Positions 44,327 through 52,064 of a stretch of 52,064 nucleotides of DNA are shown here, piece after piece. This DNA comes from a virus: positions 1 to 52,064 of the IMG/VR virus record IMGVR_UViG_3300021405_000018. One strand, written 5' to 3'. The number at the start of each line of letters is the position of its first letter. Position 1 is the first letter of the stretch. The notes beneath the pieces were generated by a model, which saw only the letters and a list, made by a program, of their open reading frames with translations, was not told where the DNA came from and ran no database searches. The position numbers and the translations under genes were made by a program.

Positions 44327-44891
44327 CGATGGGACCGTCATCCTTGAGGATGCGCAGGACGAGAGCGACAATGCGCCTGACGGACGGGTCGCATGGGAGG
44401 TGGCAGCCTGCCACTATTATGTGAACGTTGGCAACATTGCAGCAACCGCTCGCCGCTTCAATACGACCGTCTACGAAATCAAGAAGTTGATGGGCACGCC
44501 GTGGTGGCAGGAGGAGGCCGCCCGCATCCGTAGCGATAGCCGGGTCAAGATCGACGCGGGGTTCACTCGGGTGGTCGAGAAGGGCATCCAGCTACTCGAA
44601 GACCGACTGGAGCATGGCGACATTAGCCGCATCAAGGAGATGCCCGATGGGCGCAAGATCGTCACCCGTACCGCAGTCAAGGCCGTCGATATTGCCCGCA
44701 TCGTGGACATGGCGTTCATGAAGCGCCAGCTCGTCCGCAACGAACCTACTGTTGTGGCAGGGGATACGCAGGCGATGTCCGTCCTGGCGCAGAAGCTACG
44801 CGCCCTCGGAAGGAAAGACCCCGACATGCTCAATGCGCCTACCGAAGGTAGGGGGATGACGGATACGGGAGGCAGCAATGCCGGAGAATAG
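44313..44891 (+). CDS. Terminase small subunit (192 aa)
   Basis: Helical N-terminal HTH-like region (WEVAACHYYVNVGNIAATAR, RFNTTVYEIKKLMG), a central helical part and an acidic C-terminus, directly before and overlapping the large subunit. This is the usual place, size and shape for a DNA-recognition subunit that selects the packaging site. Confidence 0.7.
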   Translation: MKILDDGTVILEDAQDESDNAPDGRVAWEVAACHYYVNVGNIAATARRFNTTVYEIKKLMGTPWWQEEAARIRSDSRVKIDAGFTRVVEKGIQLLEDRLEHGDISRIKEMPDGRKIVTRTAVKAVDIARIVDMAFMKRQLVRNEPTVVAGDTQAMSVLAQKLRALGRKDPDMLNAPTEGRGMTDTGGSNAGE

Positions 44892-46338
44892 AATCCATGT
44901 CGATGCAGACCTCGTTGAGGGCTTCGTCGAAGCCTTCCTCCTGGGGGACTTCGATCAGGCGAAGCCAACCCCTCCGTTCCACCGTGAACTGTGGGGACTT
45001 CTATGCAGTGATGAACCTCTTATGGCAGTGGCGGCCCCACGTGGTCATGCCAAGTCAACCGCAGGCACTCTTGCCTTTACTCTTGCGTCGCTACTGTTCG
45101 GGTCCGACGACTTCGTACTTCTGGTATCAGCCACTGAGAGACTTGCCGCTGCTCACCTCTCTAATATGGCTCGGGTACTGACGACGAATGAGGACCTGAA
45201 GACAGAATTCGGTGTAGTGGTAACGCGGTGCAACGAGACCGAGCTGACGTGCTCCATCGGGCAGCGGGAGTTCCACATCCTCGGCAAGGGCGCAGAGCAG
45301 GCCGTCCGCGGAGCCCTCTGGAACAATAAGCGTCCCTCCCTGATCATCATCGATGACCTGGAGAATGACGAAGCAGTGATGTCCAAGGAACGTAGGGAGA
45401 AACTTCGTGATTGGTTTGACAACGCCCTTCTGCCGTGTGGGGCCGATAATCTGCGCGTACGCTTCCTCGGAACAATCCTACACCTCGATAGCCTACTGGA
45501 GCGGCTCATCACTGACACTGAAGGCGGATGGAAGGGTCGTCGCTTTAAGGCGCACAAGTCGTTCGATGACTTCCGCGAACTACTCTGGCCTGAGAAGTGG
45601 ACAGAGACTCGCCTGCGCCGTGAACGTCAGCGCTACATTGCCGCTGGTAATCCCTCGGGTTACTCTCAGGAGTACCTTTCTAACCCTGTTGCTGAAGCCG
45701 ACGCCTACTTCAGGCGCACAGACATCCGTCCAATGACACAGGACGACCACCTCCAGCCGAAGACAATGTATGCCTCAATCGACTTCGCCCTGGGCAAGGA
45801 TGATAAGGGGGATAACACTGCGATCTGCATTGCGGGCATGGACTCCTCAGGCATCCTCCATGTTGTGGACATGTACGCGCACAGGTATAGCCCAACCGAA
45901 GCGGTCGATAAGATGTTCGAACTTCAGGAGATGTACGACATCCAGACCTGGGTGGTGGAGGATGACAACATCTCCAAGGCTATCGGTCCGTTCCTCGACC
46001 AGGAGATGATGAAGCGCCAAGTGTTCCTCTACCTCGAAAGGATCAGACCGCACAAGGACAAGCAGGCCCGAGCCACATCCATCCAGGCACGCATGCGTGC
46101 CCAGGGCGTTCGCTTCAATTCCACGGCCCCCTGGTACTTCGACCTCTTCAATGAACTTGTTAACTTCCCAAGGGGAAAGACAGATGACCGCGTTGACGCC
46201 CTCGCATGGATCGGCCTCATGCTCGCAAAGATGGTCCCTTCTGCAACACGGGAGGAACTTGACGAGCTTGCCTGGGAGGAAGAAATGGGCATCGATGACT
46301 ACGACCAGGGAGGGCGCAGTGCAATCACTGGGTACTAA
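44878..46338 (+). CDS. Terminase large subunit (486 aa)
   Basis: ATPase: APRGHAKST (Walker A, about residues 58-66), LIIIDDLENDEAV (Walker B). RNase H-like nuclease: YASIDFALGKDDKGDNTAIC with acidic residues, VEDDNISKAIGPFL, and DDRVDALAWIGLML at the end. Pumps DNA into the prohead and cuts it. The frame overlaps the small subunit by 14 nt. Confidence 0.9.
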   Translation: MPENRIHVDADLVEGFVEAFLLGDFDQAKPTPPFHRELWGLLCSDEPLMAVAAPRGHAKSTAGTLAFTLASLLFGSDDFVLLVSATERLAAAHLSNMARVLTTNEDLKTEFGVVVTRCNETELTCSIGQREFHILGKGAEQAVRGALWNNKRPSLIIIDDLENDEAVMSKERREKLRDWFDNALLPCGADNLRVRFLGTILHLDSLLERLITDTEGGWKGRRFKAHKSFDDFRELLWPEKWTETRLRRERQRYIAAGNPSGYSQEYLSNPVAEADAYFRRTDIRPMTQDDHLQPKTMYASIDFALGKDDKGDNTAICIAGMDSSGILHVVDMYAHRYSPTEAVDKMFELQEMYDIQTWVVEDDNISKAIGPFLDQEMMKRQVFLYLERIRPHKDKQARATSIQARMRAQGVRFNSTAPWYFDLFNELVNFPRGKTDDRVDALAWIGLMLAKMVPSATREELDELAWEEEMGIDDYDQGGRSAITGY

Positions 46339-46354
46339 GGCGCATCCCGTAGGG

Positions 46355-46426
46355 ATGGGGTTGGATACGCAGTGCGGTCAATGTGGCCGCGACATGTCCT
46401 CCTGCACCTGTGACTTCGGAGTATGA
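46355..46426 (+). CDS. Tiny Cys-rich peptide (23 aa)
   Basis: MGLDTQCGQCGRDMSSCTCD then FGV; CxxC and CxC fit a minimal zinc knuckle. No strong ribosome site beyond AGGG. Overlaps the next gene by 4 nt. Confidence 0.35.
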   Translation: MGLDTQCGQCGRDMSSCTCDFGV

Positions 46427-46530
46427 CGATGGACTTCTGGACATGGCTTGGCTACTCACTCCTCGGCCTCCTGGTCATTGCGGCCATCTTTGTGGTCTTC
46501 TACATTCACCTTCTTGCGAGTATTGACTGA
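46423..46530 (+). CDS. Single-TM micropeptide (35 aa)
   Basis: MTMDFWTWLGYSLLGLLVIA then AIFVVFYIHLLASID: one membrane helix. Its stop overlaps the portal ATG, so it may be translated together with it. Confidence 0.5.
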   Translation: MTMDFWTWLGYSLLGLLVIAAIFVVFYIHLLASID

Positions 46531-48830
46531 TGGACAACGAAGACAAAGATGGCAACGAGTGGTTGCCAGTTGAATTCACCACGAAGATTACTCTCGACGT
46601 GGAGACCCTTCGCTCACCCAATCTGGTGCCCCGCTTCAGCGAGGACGAGATGGATGCGCTCGGGCATATGGTTGTGGAGGACTTCGAACGCGACCGCCAG
46701 ACCCGCTTCGAGTGGGAACAGCGGATGGCGAACGCCTTGCGCCTCGCCCTCCAGGTGACCGAGAAGAAGACATTCCCCTGGGAGGGCGCAGCCAATGTCA
46801 AGTTCCCGCTCATCACCATTGCAGCCATGCAATACCAGAGCCGAGCCTATCCTGCTCTCGTTAATGGTCCTAGTCCTGTTGCCGCTCGCCCTCTGGTGTC
46901 CATGCCGAAGATGCGTATGCCGCCGATGCCGCCTCAGCAGCAAGGTCAGCAGCCTGATCCGAAGGCCCAGGCCGCCATGCAGCAGTTCCAGCAACAAGCC
47001 CAGCAAGTGAAGGCCAAGTACGATGCTGAGTGCGACCGTGCTGAAGCTATCGCTAACCACATGTCCTACCAGATTCTGGAAGAGGACGAACAATGGGAAG
47101 AGAACCATGACAAGGCACTCCTCATCCAGTCAATACTTGGCTGCGTATTTAAGAAGTCTTACTTCGACCCAATACGCTGCCACAACGTCAGCGAGTGTGT
47201 CAGCCCCAGGGACATCGTCGTTGACTACTTCACACAATCCATCGAGACAGCCCCCAGGCTCACCCACATCGTCTACCTCTCCGCCAACGATTGTTACGAG
47301 AGAACTGCACGCGGAATCTTCTCTGCGATGCATACGGACGCCCCTAAGCCAGACCCCAAGCTCACCTACGCCACCGACCAGGAGCAGAACGAGCGCATGG
47401 GACTCGTCCAGCAGCCCGACGACCATGACGCGCCATATGAGCTGCTGGAACAGCATAGGACACTTGATTTTGACGGCGACGGATACGGAGAACCTTATAC
47501 AGTTACTGTCCGTTATGACACACGGCAGGTGCTGCGCATCGTGCCGCGATTCACTCGCTCGTGCATTACTTACGCCCCCACCGGAAAGCTCCTAAGGATC
47601 GAGCCGGTCTGCGCCTTCACCAAGTACCCCTTCATCCCTTCGCCGGATGGAGGCTTCTATGATCTTGGCTTCGGCGCACTCCTCGGCCCCATCAACGAGA
47701 CCATCGATAGTGCCATCAATCAGCTCCTCGATGCGGGTACCCTCCAGACTGCTGGAGGAGGATTTGTCGGAAGGGGCTTCAAGAACAAGAAAGGCGAGTA
47801 CAGGTTCCGCCCAGGTGAGTGGAAGACAGTCGATAGCACAGGCGACGACATCAGGAAGAACGTCGTCCCCCTACCGACTAACCCGCCGTCTCCGGCCCTC
47901 TTTCAGTTGCTGACCCTTCTGATCGAGTATGGCGAAGCCGTTGCAGGCGCAGTAGACATCCTCCAGGGCAAGAACCCCGGCCAGAATACCCCGGCAGAGA
48001 CGAGCCGGGCGATGGTCGAACAAGGCATGAAGGTCTTCAATGGAATCTACAAGCGTACCCATCGTGCCCAAACGCAGGAGTTCCGCAAGCTCTATCGCCT
48101 CAATACCATCTTCCTCTCCGAGGACATGCCCTACTATGCACGAGCCGTCCCTCTCGAATCCCAAAGTGCCGCAGGCCTCTATAAAGGTGCTAATGTCAAC
48201 ATCAGATGTTCAGCTGATCCTTTCTATATGTCAGACGCCCAGCGGTATAACCAGGCAACAGCACTACTGCAAGCTGCGCACGCGAGCCCCGGCTACGACC
48301 TCTATCAGGTCAACCGCTACTACCTACAGGCCCTGAAGATCCCGAGCATCGACACCTTCCTGCCCGACCCCAAAGGACCCTTTGCGGTGCCGCCGATGCC
48401 GAACCCGAAGATCGTGGAAGCGCAGATGAAAGCCCAAGCTGCCCAGCTTAAGGAGCAACTGAACTTCAAGATGAAGTTGATGGAGCTGATCCAGAAGGCC
48501 GAGTTGCAGGCAGCACAGATCAAGCTAATGGAAGCACAGGCAGTACAGGCCTTGGCAGAAGCAAAGGGAGTAGACACAGGACACCAGATCGCCCTGCTCG
48601 ATGCCCAAATCGCGGCCGCCAAGAACAAGCAGGAGGGCACTCTCGAAGCCATCAAGCTCCTGCATGAGATGAGTCAAGGAGATGAAGATGGTGGAAGTAA
48701 GTCGGGAGGAATGGGTTCTATGGCGGGATCATCCGGTGACGGAGGCGCTATGGGCAATGCTGCAACGGCACCACAAGGACCTGGAGGAGGCCCATTTGGA
48801 GCGCTTCCGACAGCAGGTAGTCCTTTCTGA
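46530..48830 (+). CDS. Portal protein (766 aa)
   Basis: The long frame after the terminase genes has typical portal features: FPWEGAANVKFPLITIAAMQ, DEQWEENHDKALLIQSILGC, GVLAGTINETIDSAINQLLD-like block (LGPINETIDSAINQLLDAGT), DILQGKNPGQNTPAETSRAM, and a helical barrel C-terminus (AQLKEQLNFKMKLMELIQKA). The Gly/Ser-rich last 50 residues are disordered. Twelve copies would form the DNA channel at one head vertex. The 3' 143 bases also encode the start of the next gene in another frame. Confidence 0.85.
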   Translation: MDNEDKDGNEWLPVEFTTKITLDVETLRSPNLVPRFSEDEMDALGHMVVEDFERDRQTRFEWEQRMANALRLALQVTEKKTFPWEGAANVKFPLITIAAMQYQSRAYPALVNGPSPVAARPLVSMPKMRMPPMPPQQQGQQPDPKAQAAMQQFQQQAQQVKAKYDAECDRAEAIANHMSYQILEEDEQWEENHDKALLIQSILGCVFKKSYFDPIRCHNVSECVSPRDIVVDYFTQSIETAPRLTHIVYLSANDCYERTARGIFSAMHTDAPKPDPKLTYATDQEQNERMGLVQQPDDHDAPYELLEQHRTLDFDGDGYGEPYTVTVRYDTRQVLRIVPRFTRSCITYAPTGKLLRIEPVCAFTKYPFIPSPDGGFYDLGFGALLGPINETIDSAINQLLDAGTLQTAGGGFVGRGFKNKKGEYRFRPGEWKTVDSTGDDIRKNVVPLPTNPPSPALFQLLTLLIEYGEAVAGAVDILQGKNPGQNTPAETSRAMVEQGMKVFNGIYKRTHRAQTQEFRKLYRLNTIFLSEDMPYYARAVPLESQSAAGLYKGANVNIRCSADPFYMSDAQRYNQATALLQAAHASPGYDLYQVNRYYLQALKIPSIDTFLPDPKGPFAVPPMPNPKIVEAQMKAQAAQLKEQLNFKMKLMELIQKAELQAAQIKLMEAQAVQALAEAKGVDTGHQIALLDAQIAAAKNKQEGTLEAIKLLHEMSQGDEDGGSKSGGMGSMAGSSGDGGAMGNAATAPQGPGGGPFGALPTAGSPF

Positions 48831-48930
48831 TGACTGGACCAAGGTAAGAGACGCCAAGGCTATAGGCGCATACGAAGTGTATAGCTACCTTCTAGATATG
48901 GATGAAGAAGATGTCAACGCAAGTGAATAG
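48688..48930 (+). CDS. Small Trp-containing protein overlapping portal (80 aa)
   Basis: The frame opens at 48682, but ATG 48688 has GGAG at 6 nt. MVEVSREEWVLWRDHPVTEA, LEEAHLERFRQQVVLSDDWT, KAIGAYEVYSYLLDMDEEDV. The [VL]SxEEWxxWxxHPVT type of block is seen in small phage proteins next to portal genes. About 143 nt overlap the portal's disordered tail. Confidence 0.65.
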   Translation: MVEVSREEWVLWRDHPVTEALWAMLQRHHKDLEEAHLERFRQQVVLSDDWTKVRDAKAIGAYEVYSYLLDMDEEDVNASE

Positions 48931-49168
48931 AGTTACAGCCTTCCAGGCCGCAGTCAACGCAATGCATAGGCTTGAGGACGACCTCGCAAGAGGCGCAAAG
49001 GTCCGTAAGGACGACCTCGACCTGATCCGCTATGCCCTCCGCTCGGGCTTCATCAAGGCGCTCATCGAGAACGCCCTGTCCGATGCTGAGCGTAAGGAGT
49101 TCGATGCAATGGAGAAGGCGCATGTCATGAAGTTCTTCGCCGAAGAGGACAAGAGTAATGTTTACTAA
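48902..49168 (+). CDS. Small helical protein (88 aa)
   Basis: MKKMSTQVNRVTAFQAAVNA, MHRLEDDLARGAKVRKDDLD, RSGFIKALIENALSDAERKE. Start may also be the M at 48911. Coupled by overlaps to both neighbours. Confidence 0.55.
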   Translation: MKKMSTQVNRVTAFQAAVNAMHRLEDDLARGAKVRKDDLDLIRYALRSGFIKALIENALSDAERKEFDAMEKAHVMKFFAEEDKSNVY

Positions 49169-49466
49169 ATGGAAACCCGCAGGACAGTTCGTCCTCGTGG
49201 CGATGGACAAGGTCCCTGAGAAGGTGGGCAGTATCATCATGCCCCCGGCGAAGACAGAGCGCGAAGAGATGGCGCACATGGAAGGCACCCTCGTAGCTGT
49301 AGGCTGCGATGCATGGGCTGACCGTCATGCGCCCGCCAAGGTAGGCGATAGAGTCCTCTTTGCCAAGTACGCAGGCTTCCTGCGCGAAGAGAACGGCGTC
49401 AAGTACCGTGTAATGCACGACCTCGACATCGTCATGGTCCTGCACAAGGAGAACAATGATGACTGA
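49158..49466 (+). CDS. GroES-like co-chaperonin (102 aa)
   Basis: Matches the Cpn10 plan: PAGQFVLVAMDKVPEKVGSI, IMPP, then the mobile-loop region EREEMAHMEGTLVAVGCDAW, KVGDRVLFAKYAGFLREENG, DLDIVMVLHKE. The usual GroES length is 95-100. Lies between portal and scaffold, like phage-encoded co-chaperonins that help capsid folding (compare T4 gp31 in function). Confidence 0.75.
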   Translation: MFTKWKPAGQFVLVAMDKVPEKVGSIIMPPAKTEREEMAHMEGTLVAVGCDAWADRHAPAKVGDRVLFAKYAGFLREENGVKYRVMHDLDIVMVLHKENNDD

Positions 49467-50313
49467 TGAAGTGATGGATGATGGTAACGAAGGGATCGAT
49501 CCGGTAGTACTCGCGGAGGCCGCCGAGCAAGGCTGGGTCCCGCAGGACCAATGGAAGGGTAAGCCCGAGGAGTGGAGTGATGCCGAAACCTTTGTGCGGC
49601 GCGGTCGTGAGATTAACCCGATTCTACGCAAGGCCCTCAAGAAGGAACGTGAGCGCACAGCGGCCCTGGAGACCGAGCTTAGAGCAACTGGGGCAACCGT
49701 TGCGGAGTTGCGAGAGTACCTCGCTAAGGTGGAGGAGCGTGCGACGGCCAATGCCCTGGCCTCCCTGAAGCGTGCCCGCACAGCCGCCCTCGAAGCCGGG
49801 GATCATGCCGCCGCAGCGGAGGCCGAAGAGCAGATGGACCAGCTCAAGGACTCTCCTTCTGCGGTCCCGAAGGCCAAGACCGCCACCACCCAAACGATCC
49901 ATCCTCAGGTCCAGTCCTGGATGGACGACAACCCTTGGTACAATGACGACGAAGACATGAAGGCGTATGCTGATGGCATTGCCCAACGTCTGATGCAAGC
50001 TCGTGCAGGTACGACCTTCGAGCCGAAGGATATCCTGCCCACCGTGACGGATAAGGTGAAGAAGATGTTCCCGGCCAAGTTCCAGGGCGATGCGCCGCCG
50101 AGCGCCATGTTTGAAGGTGGGGGTGGTGGTGGCACCGGAGGCACGCGTAGCGGCCTCCCCACTGGCGGTAAGAGCGCCTTCGACAAGCTGCCCGCCGAGG
50201 CCCGTTCCCAGTTCAAGCGCTTCTACGAGGCTGGCTACTATATCGACCTCAAGACCAAGAAGCCTCTCGACCTCAAAGCCGCCCAGGCGGAATACCTCAA
50301 GGAGTATGAATAA
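49456..50313 (+). CDS. Scaffolding protein (285 aa)
   Basis: Acidic first 40 residues, long coiled-coil (KKERERTAALETELRATGAT, VAELREYLAKVEERATANAL), a Gly-rich linker (GGGGGGTGGTRSGLPTGGKS), and a helical end with SAFDKLPAEARSQFKRFYEA. Position directly before the head genes and composition fit scaffold. Confidence 0.75.
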   Translation: MMTDEVMDDGNEGIDPVVLAEAAEQGWVPQDQWKGKPEEWSDAETFVRRGREINPILRKALKKERERTAALETELRATGATVAELREYLAKVEERATANALASLKRARTAALEAGDHAAAAEAEEQMDQLKDSPSAVPKAKTATTQTIHPQVQSWMDDNPWYNDDEDMKAYADGIAQRLMQARAGTTFEPKDILPTVTDKVKKMFPAKFQGDAPPSAMFEGGGGGGTGGTRSGLPTGGKSAFDKLPAEARSQFKRFYEAGYYIDLKTKKPLDLKAAQAEYLKEYE

Positions 50314-50852
50314 TGTCCAAGCCGTACGAAGTCCGTCATCCTGACGCCATCCCGAGTCGGGCACAGGTGCAGAATGATCTGGCCCCAGAAAAGGCTCCTG
50401 CACAAGAGCCTGTAACATCTGGTAACAATGATACCTTGCCCCGTCGTCGCATGATTGGCGGCGGAAGTAAACTTGGTGTAGACTGTCGCAAACTCATAGA
50501 AGCGGGGTTCCACCCCTACTGGCGCAACGATATGGACGGCAGAGTCCAGGAAGCGCTTGCCAATGGCTATGAGTTCGTCCATCCAGACGAGATTGAGGAA
50601 GTAAATCTCCGCGTCGGCGCACAGCCGATGTCGGCGGATAAAGTTAGCCGGATTGTTGGCTACACAGACAAGGGTGATCCCATCACTGCCTACTTGATGA
50701 AGATCAAGAAAGAGTGGTTCGAGGAGAATCAGGCCTTCTACCAGAAGCGCAATGACGCCATTGATCGTGCAGTCAGGACCGGGAACATTTCTTCGGTAGA
50801 GCAAGGCTACTCCCCCAAAGAGGGCATTACCTACCAGACTCGAAATCGTTAA
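50313..50852 (+). CDS. Conserved head-module protein (179 aa)
   Basis: Starts MSKPYEVRHPDAIPSRAQVQ, then RRMIGGGSKLGVDCRKLIEA, YWRNDMDGRVQEALANGYEF, YLMKIKKEWFEENQAFYQKR. A mixed alpha/beta protein common between scaffold and capsid genes; function unknown. One-base overlap with the scaffold gene. Confidence 0.65.
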   Translation: MSKPYEVRHPDAIPSRAQVQNDLAPEKAPAQEPVTSGNNDTLPRRRMIGGGSKLGVDCRKLIEAGFHPYWRNDMDGRVQEALANGYEFVHPDEIEEVNLRVGAQPMSADKVSRIVGYTDKGDPITAYLMKIKKEWFEENQAFYQKRNDAIDRAVRTGNISSVEQGYSPKEGITYQTRNR

Positions 50853-50864
50853 TGGAGGCCTGAA

Positions 50865-51548
50865 ATGGCTAACCCGGCAGCACCACATGGCATGTGCCCC
50901 GTGGCGTACCTCAACGGTGCGCCCTGGACAGGCAAGGCCAACCTCTACCACATCCAGTCCACCGACACCATTGCCTACTACATTGGCGACATCATGCAGG
51001 CTGTTACTGCAACTGCCAACGGTAGTACGGTCGGGTCGGATAGCCTGGGTGTCCCGAATGTGACGGGCTTCCCGCTCGGCGTCTCGGTCACTGGCTATGG
51101 TGCTTCCGGCACTGCCAACGTCGGTGCCTTCATTGGCCCTATCGTCGGCGTGCAAGTAGCGCCCGTAGGCGCTGGTGCCAACAATGCGCAAGGCCAGAAC
51201 GTCAACCTGAACGTCATGTCGGTCCCTGCCGTCAAGACTCACGACTACTATGTGTGGATCGCAGATGACCCGAACCTGATCTTTGAGATTCAGGGATCGG
51301 CTTCTCTCGCCTGCACAGCCTCCAACACAGTTGAGTCGAACACTACGTTCTTCCCGACTGCACCGGCAACCTCGTTCGGCCCGGTGTCGGCAACCGTAGT
51401 GGACACTCTGGTGACCTCTGCGACTGCGCCTCTGAAGGTCGTAAGCATCCCCTACCGCGTGAACGTTAGCTTCGGTGTGAATATGCCGCTGCTTGTGAAG
51501 TTCAACACGCACTTCCTCAACGTCGCGTCCGGTACTACCGGCCAGTAA
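50865..51548 (+). CDS. Head decoration/fibre protein (227 aa)
   Basis: GGAGG before the ATG. Beta-rich and low in charge: ANPAAPHGMCPVAYLNGAPW, VTGFPLGVSVTGYGASGTAN, FFPTAPATSFGPVSATVVDT, NVSFGVNMPLLVKFNTHFLN. Similar in style to the proteins after the capsid gene. Probably sits on the capsid surface. Confidence 0.65.
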   Translation: MANPAAPHGMCPVAYLNGAPWTGKANLYHIQSTDTIAYYIGDIMQAVTATANGSTVGSDSLGVPNVTGFPLGVSVTGYGASGTANVGAFIGPIVGVQVAPVGAGANNAQGQNVNLNVMSVPAVKTHDYYVWIADDPNLIFEIQGSASLACTASNTVESNTTFFPTAPATSFGPVSATVVDTLVTSATAPLKVVSIPYRVNVSFGVNMPLLVKFNTHFLNVASGTTGQ

Positions 51549-51560
51549 TAGGAGACTATC

Positions 51561-52064
51561 ATGCCAGGAATTGGCGGTATCATCACCACAGGCGCACACC
51601 CCAAGGCGCTCTGGCCGGGAATCAAGGCGTGGTGGGGTCGTACGTACGCGGAACACCAGGAAGAATGGCCGCACCTCTTCATGCAGGATTCGTCCCACAT
51701 GAACTACGAGGAAGACGTCCAGGTCATCGGGTTCGGTCTCGCGTCGGTCAAGCCGGAAGGCGCTGGTACGATCTACCAGTCCGAAGTACAGGGCTTCATC
51801 ACGCGGTACGTCCACCTCGCGTATAGCCTCGGCTATATCGTGACGCAGGAAGAGCTGGAGGACAACCTCTACGAGAAGGTGAGCAAGCGGAGGGCAGCAT
51901 CGCTGGCCTTTAGCTTCCGCCAGACCAAGGAGAACGTTGCAGCGAACATCTACAACAACGCCTTCACCTCGGGTGTGCAGTTCCAGGGTGGGGATGGAGT
52001 GTCGCTCCTGAATGTGGCTCACCCGAATACCTCGGGCGGCACCTTCAGCAACATGCTCGCAGTT
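51561..52064 (+). CDS. Major capsid protein, 5' part (cut by the window edge)
   Basis: AGGAG lies 6 nt before the ATG; the frame runs to the window end (168 codons). It starts MPGIGGIITTGAHPKALWPG and continues as in 3-455. The N-terminal start and ribosome site define the beginning of the gene completed at 1-881. Confidence 0.85.
   Translation, partial: MPGIGGIITTGAHPKALWPGIKAWWGRTYAEHQEEWPHLFMQDSSHMNYEEDVQVIGFGLASVKPEGAGTIYQSEVQGFITRYVHLAYSLGYIVTQEELEDNLYEKVSKRRAASLAFSFRQTKENVAANIYNNAFTSGVQFQGGDGVSLLNVAHPNTSGGTFSNMLAV
51610..52064. repeat. Right copy of the terminal overlap
   Basis: Same 455 nt as 1-455, with 23 mismatches by hand count, almost all silent. Confirms circularity; the alleles differ. 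Confidence 0.9.

Noticed and set aside
50238-52022. 594-aa minus-strand open frame across scaffold, head and capsid genes
   Set aside because: A shadow frame arising from the codon bias of three real plus-strand genes; composition is unnatural (Arg/Val/Gly/Leu/His) and no ribosome site supports it.
1-52064. CRISPR array, integrase, IS element, rRNA
   Set aside because: I looked for regular direct repeats with unique spacers, recombinase motifs and IS ends and saw none. The 14-bp iterons are contiguous and cannot be a CRISPR array.

Overview
The window is essentially one whole genome of a short-tailed double-stranded DNA phage (podovirus-like) of a Gram-negative host. The last 455 bases (51610-52064) repeat the first 455 (1-455) at about 95% identity, both inside the major capsid gene. 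The sequence therefore closes into a circle of about 51.6 kb, cut arbitrarily in that gene. The Gram-negative host is inferred from a three-TM holin with a GH108-type muramidase, an encoded outer-membrane beta-barrel, and a lipoprotein protease in the lysis region. No integrase, IS element or CRISPR array was seen.

Layout. A rightward block (44174 to the end, continuing at 1-20133) holds packaging and virion genes: small and large terminase, portal, a GroES-like protein, scaffold, head proteins, the capsid gene, small basic proteins, decoration and fibre proteins, a P22 gp4-like adaptor, a gp10-like tail protein carrying a kelch insertion, GNAT, three candidate ejection proteins, an ATP-grasp enzyme, a C1q-like fibre, an HNH-like protein and a lysis cassette (holin, lipoprotein serine protease, small TM protein, muramidase). 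A leftward block (43520 down to 20069) carries replication and takeover genes, mostly tiny and coupled by ATGA/GTGA/TTGA overlaps. It includes a DUF3987-type primase/helicase, a split family A DNA polymerase with an N-terminal uracil-glycosylase-like domain, an SSB-like protein, a Sak4-like ATPase, a Cas4/RecB-like nuclease, a HAD phosphatase, an Asp/Asn hydroxylase, an SPFH protein, a tRNA-Tyr, a Ro60/Rsr orthologue and a JAMM-motif protein. The blocks diverge around 43521-44173 (14-bp iterons, a 17-bp palindrome, an extended -10) and converge, overlapping by 65 bp, at 20069-20133.

The most striking part is 35516-38010. It holds a Ro60 gene (TROVE plus vWA, DxSxS motif) and, directly upstream on the same strand, about 1 kb of non-coding sequence that folds into a tandem series of stem-loop RNAs. 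At least two units contain a circularly permuted tRNA mimic: a T-arm, then an acceptor-like hairpin closed by a tetraloop, in one case followed by a canonical D-arm, all inside a long two-part stem. Two adjoining units show a compensatory base change in the lower stem. This is what a bacterial Ro60/Y RNA (YrlA-like) system would look like, here phage-borne and multi-copy, with one unit ending about 20 nt before the Ro60 start codon.

Other notable points: a family A polymerase split between its exonuclease and polymerase parts by an HTH gene; a shared C-terminal peptide (E-[AG]-[IF]-D...F-x-R-[SG]-[LM]) on three otherwise unrelated small proteins; an AT-rich region with nested inverted repeats and divergent sigma70-like promoters at about 39.6-39.9 kb; and strings of GC-rich hairpins in almost every gap of the leftward block.
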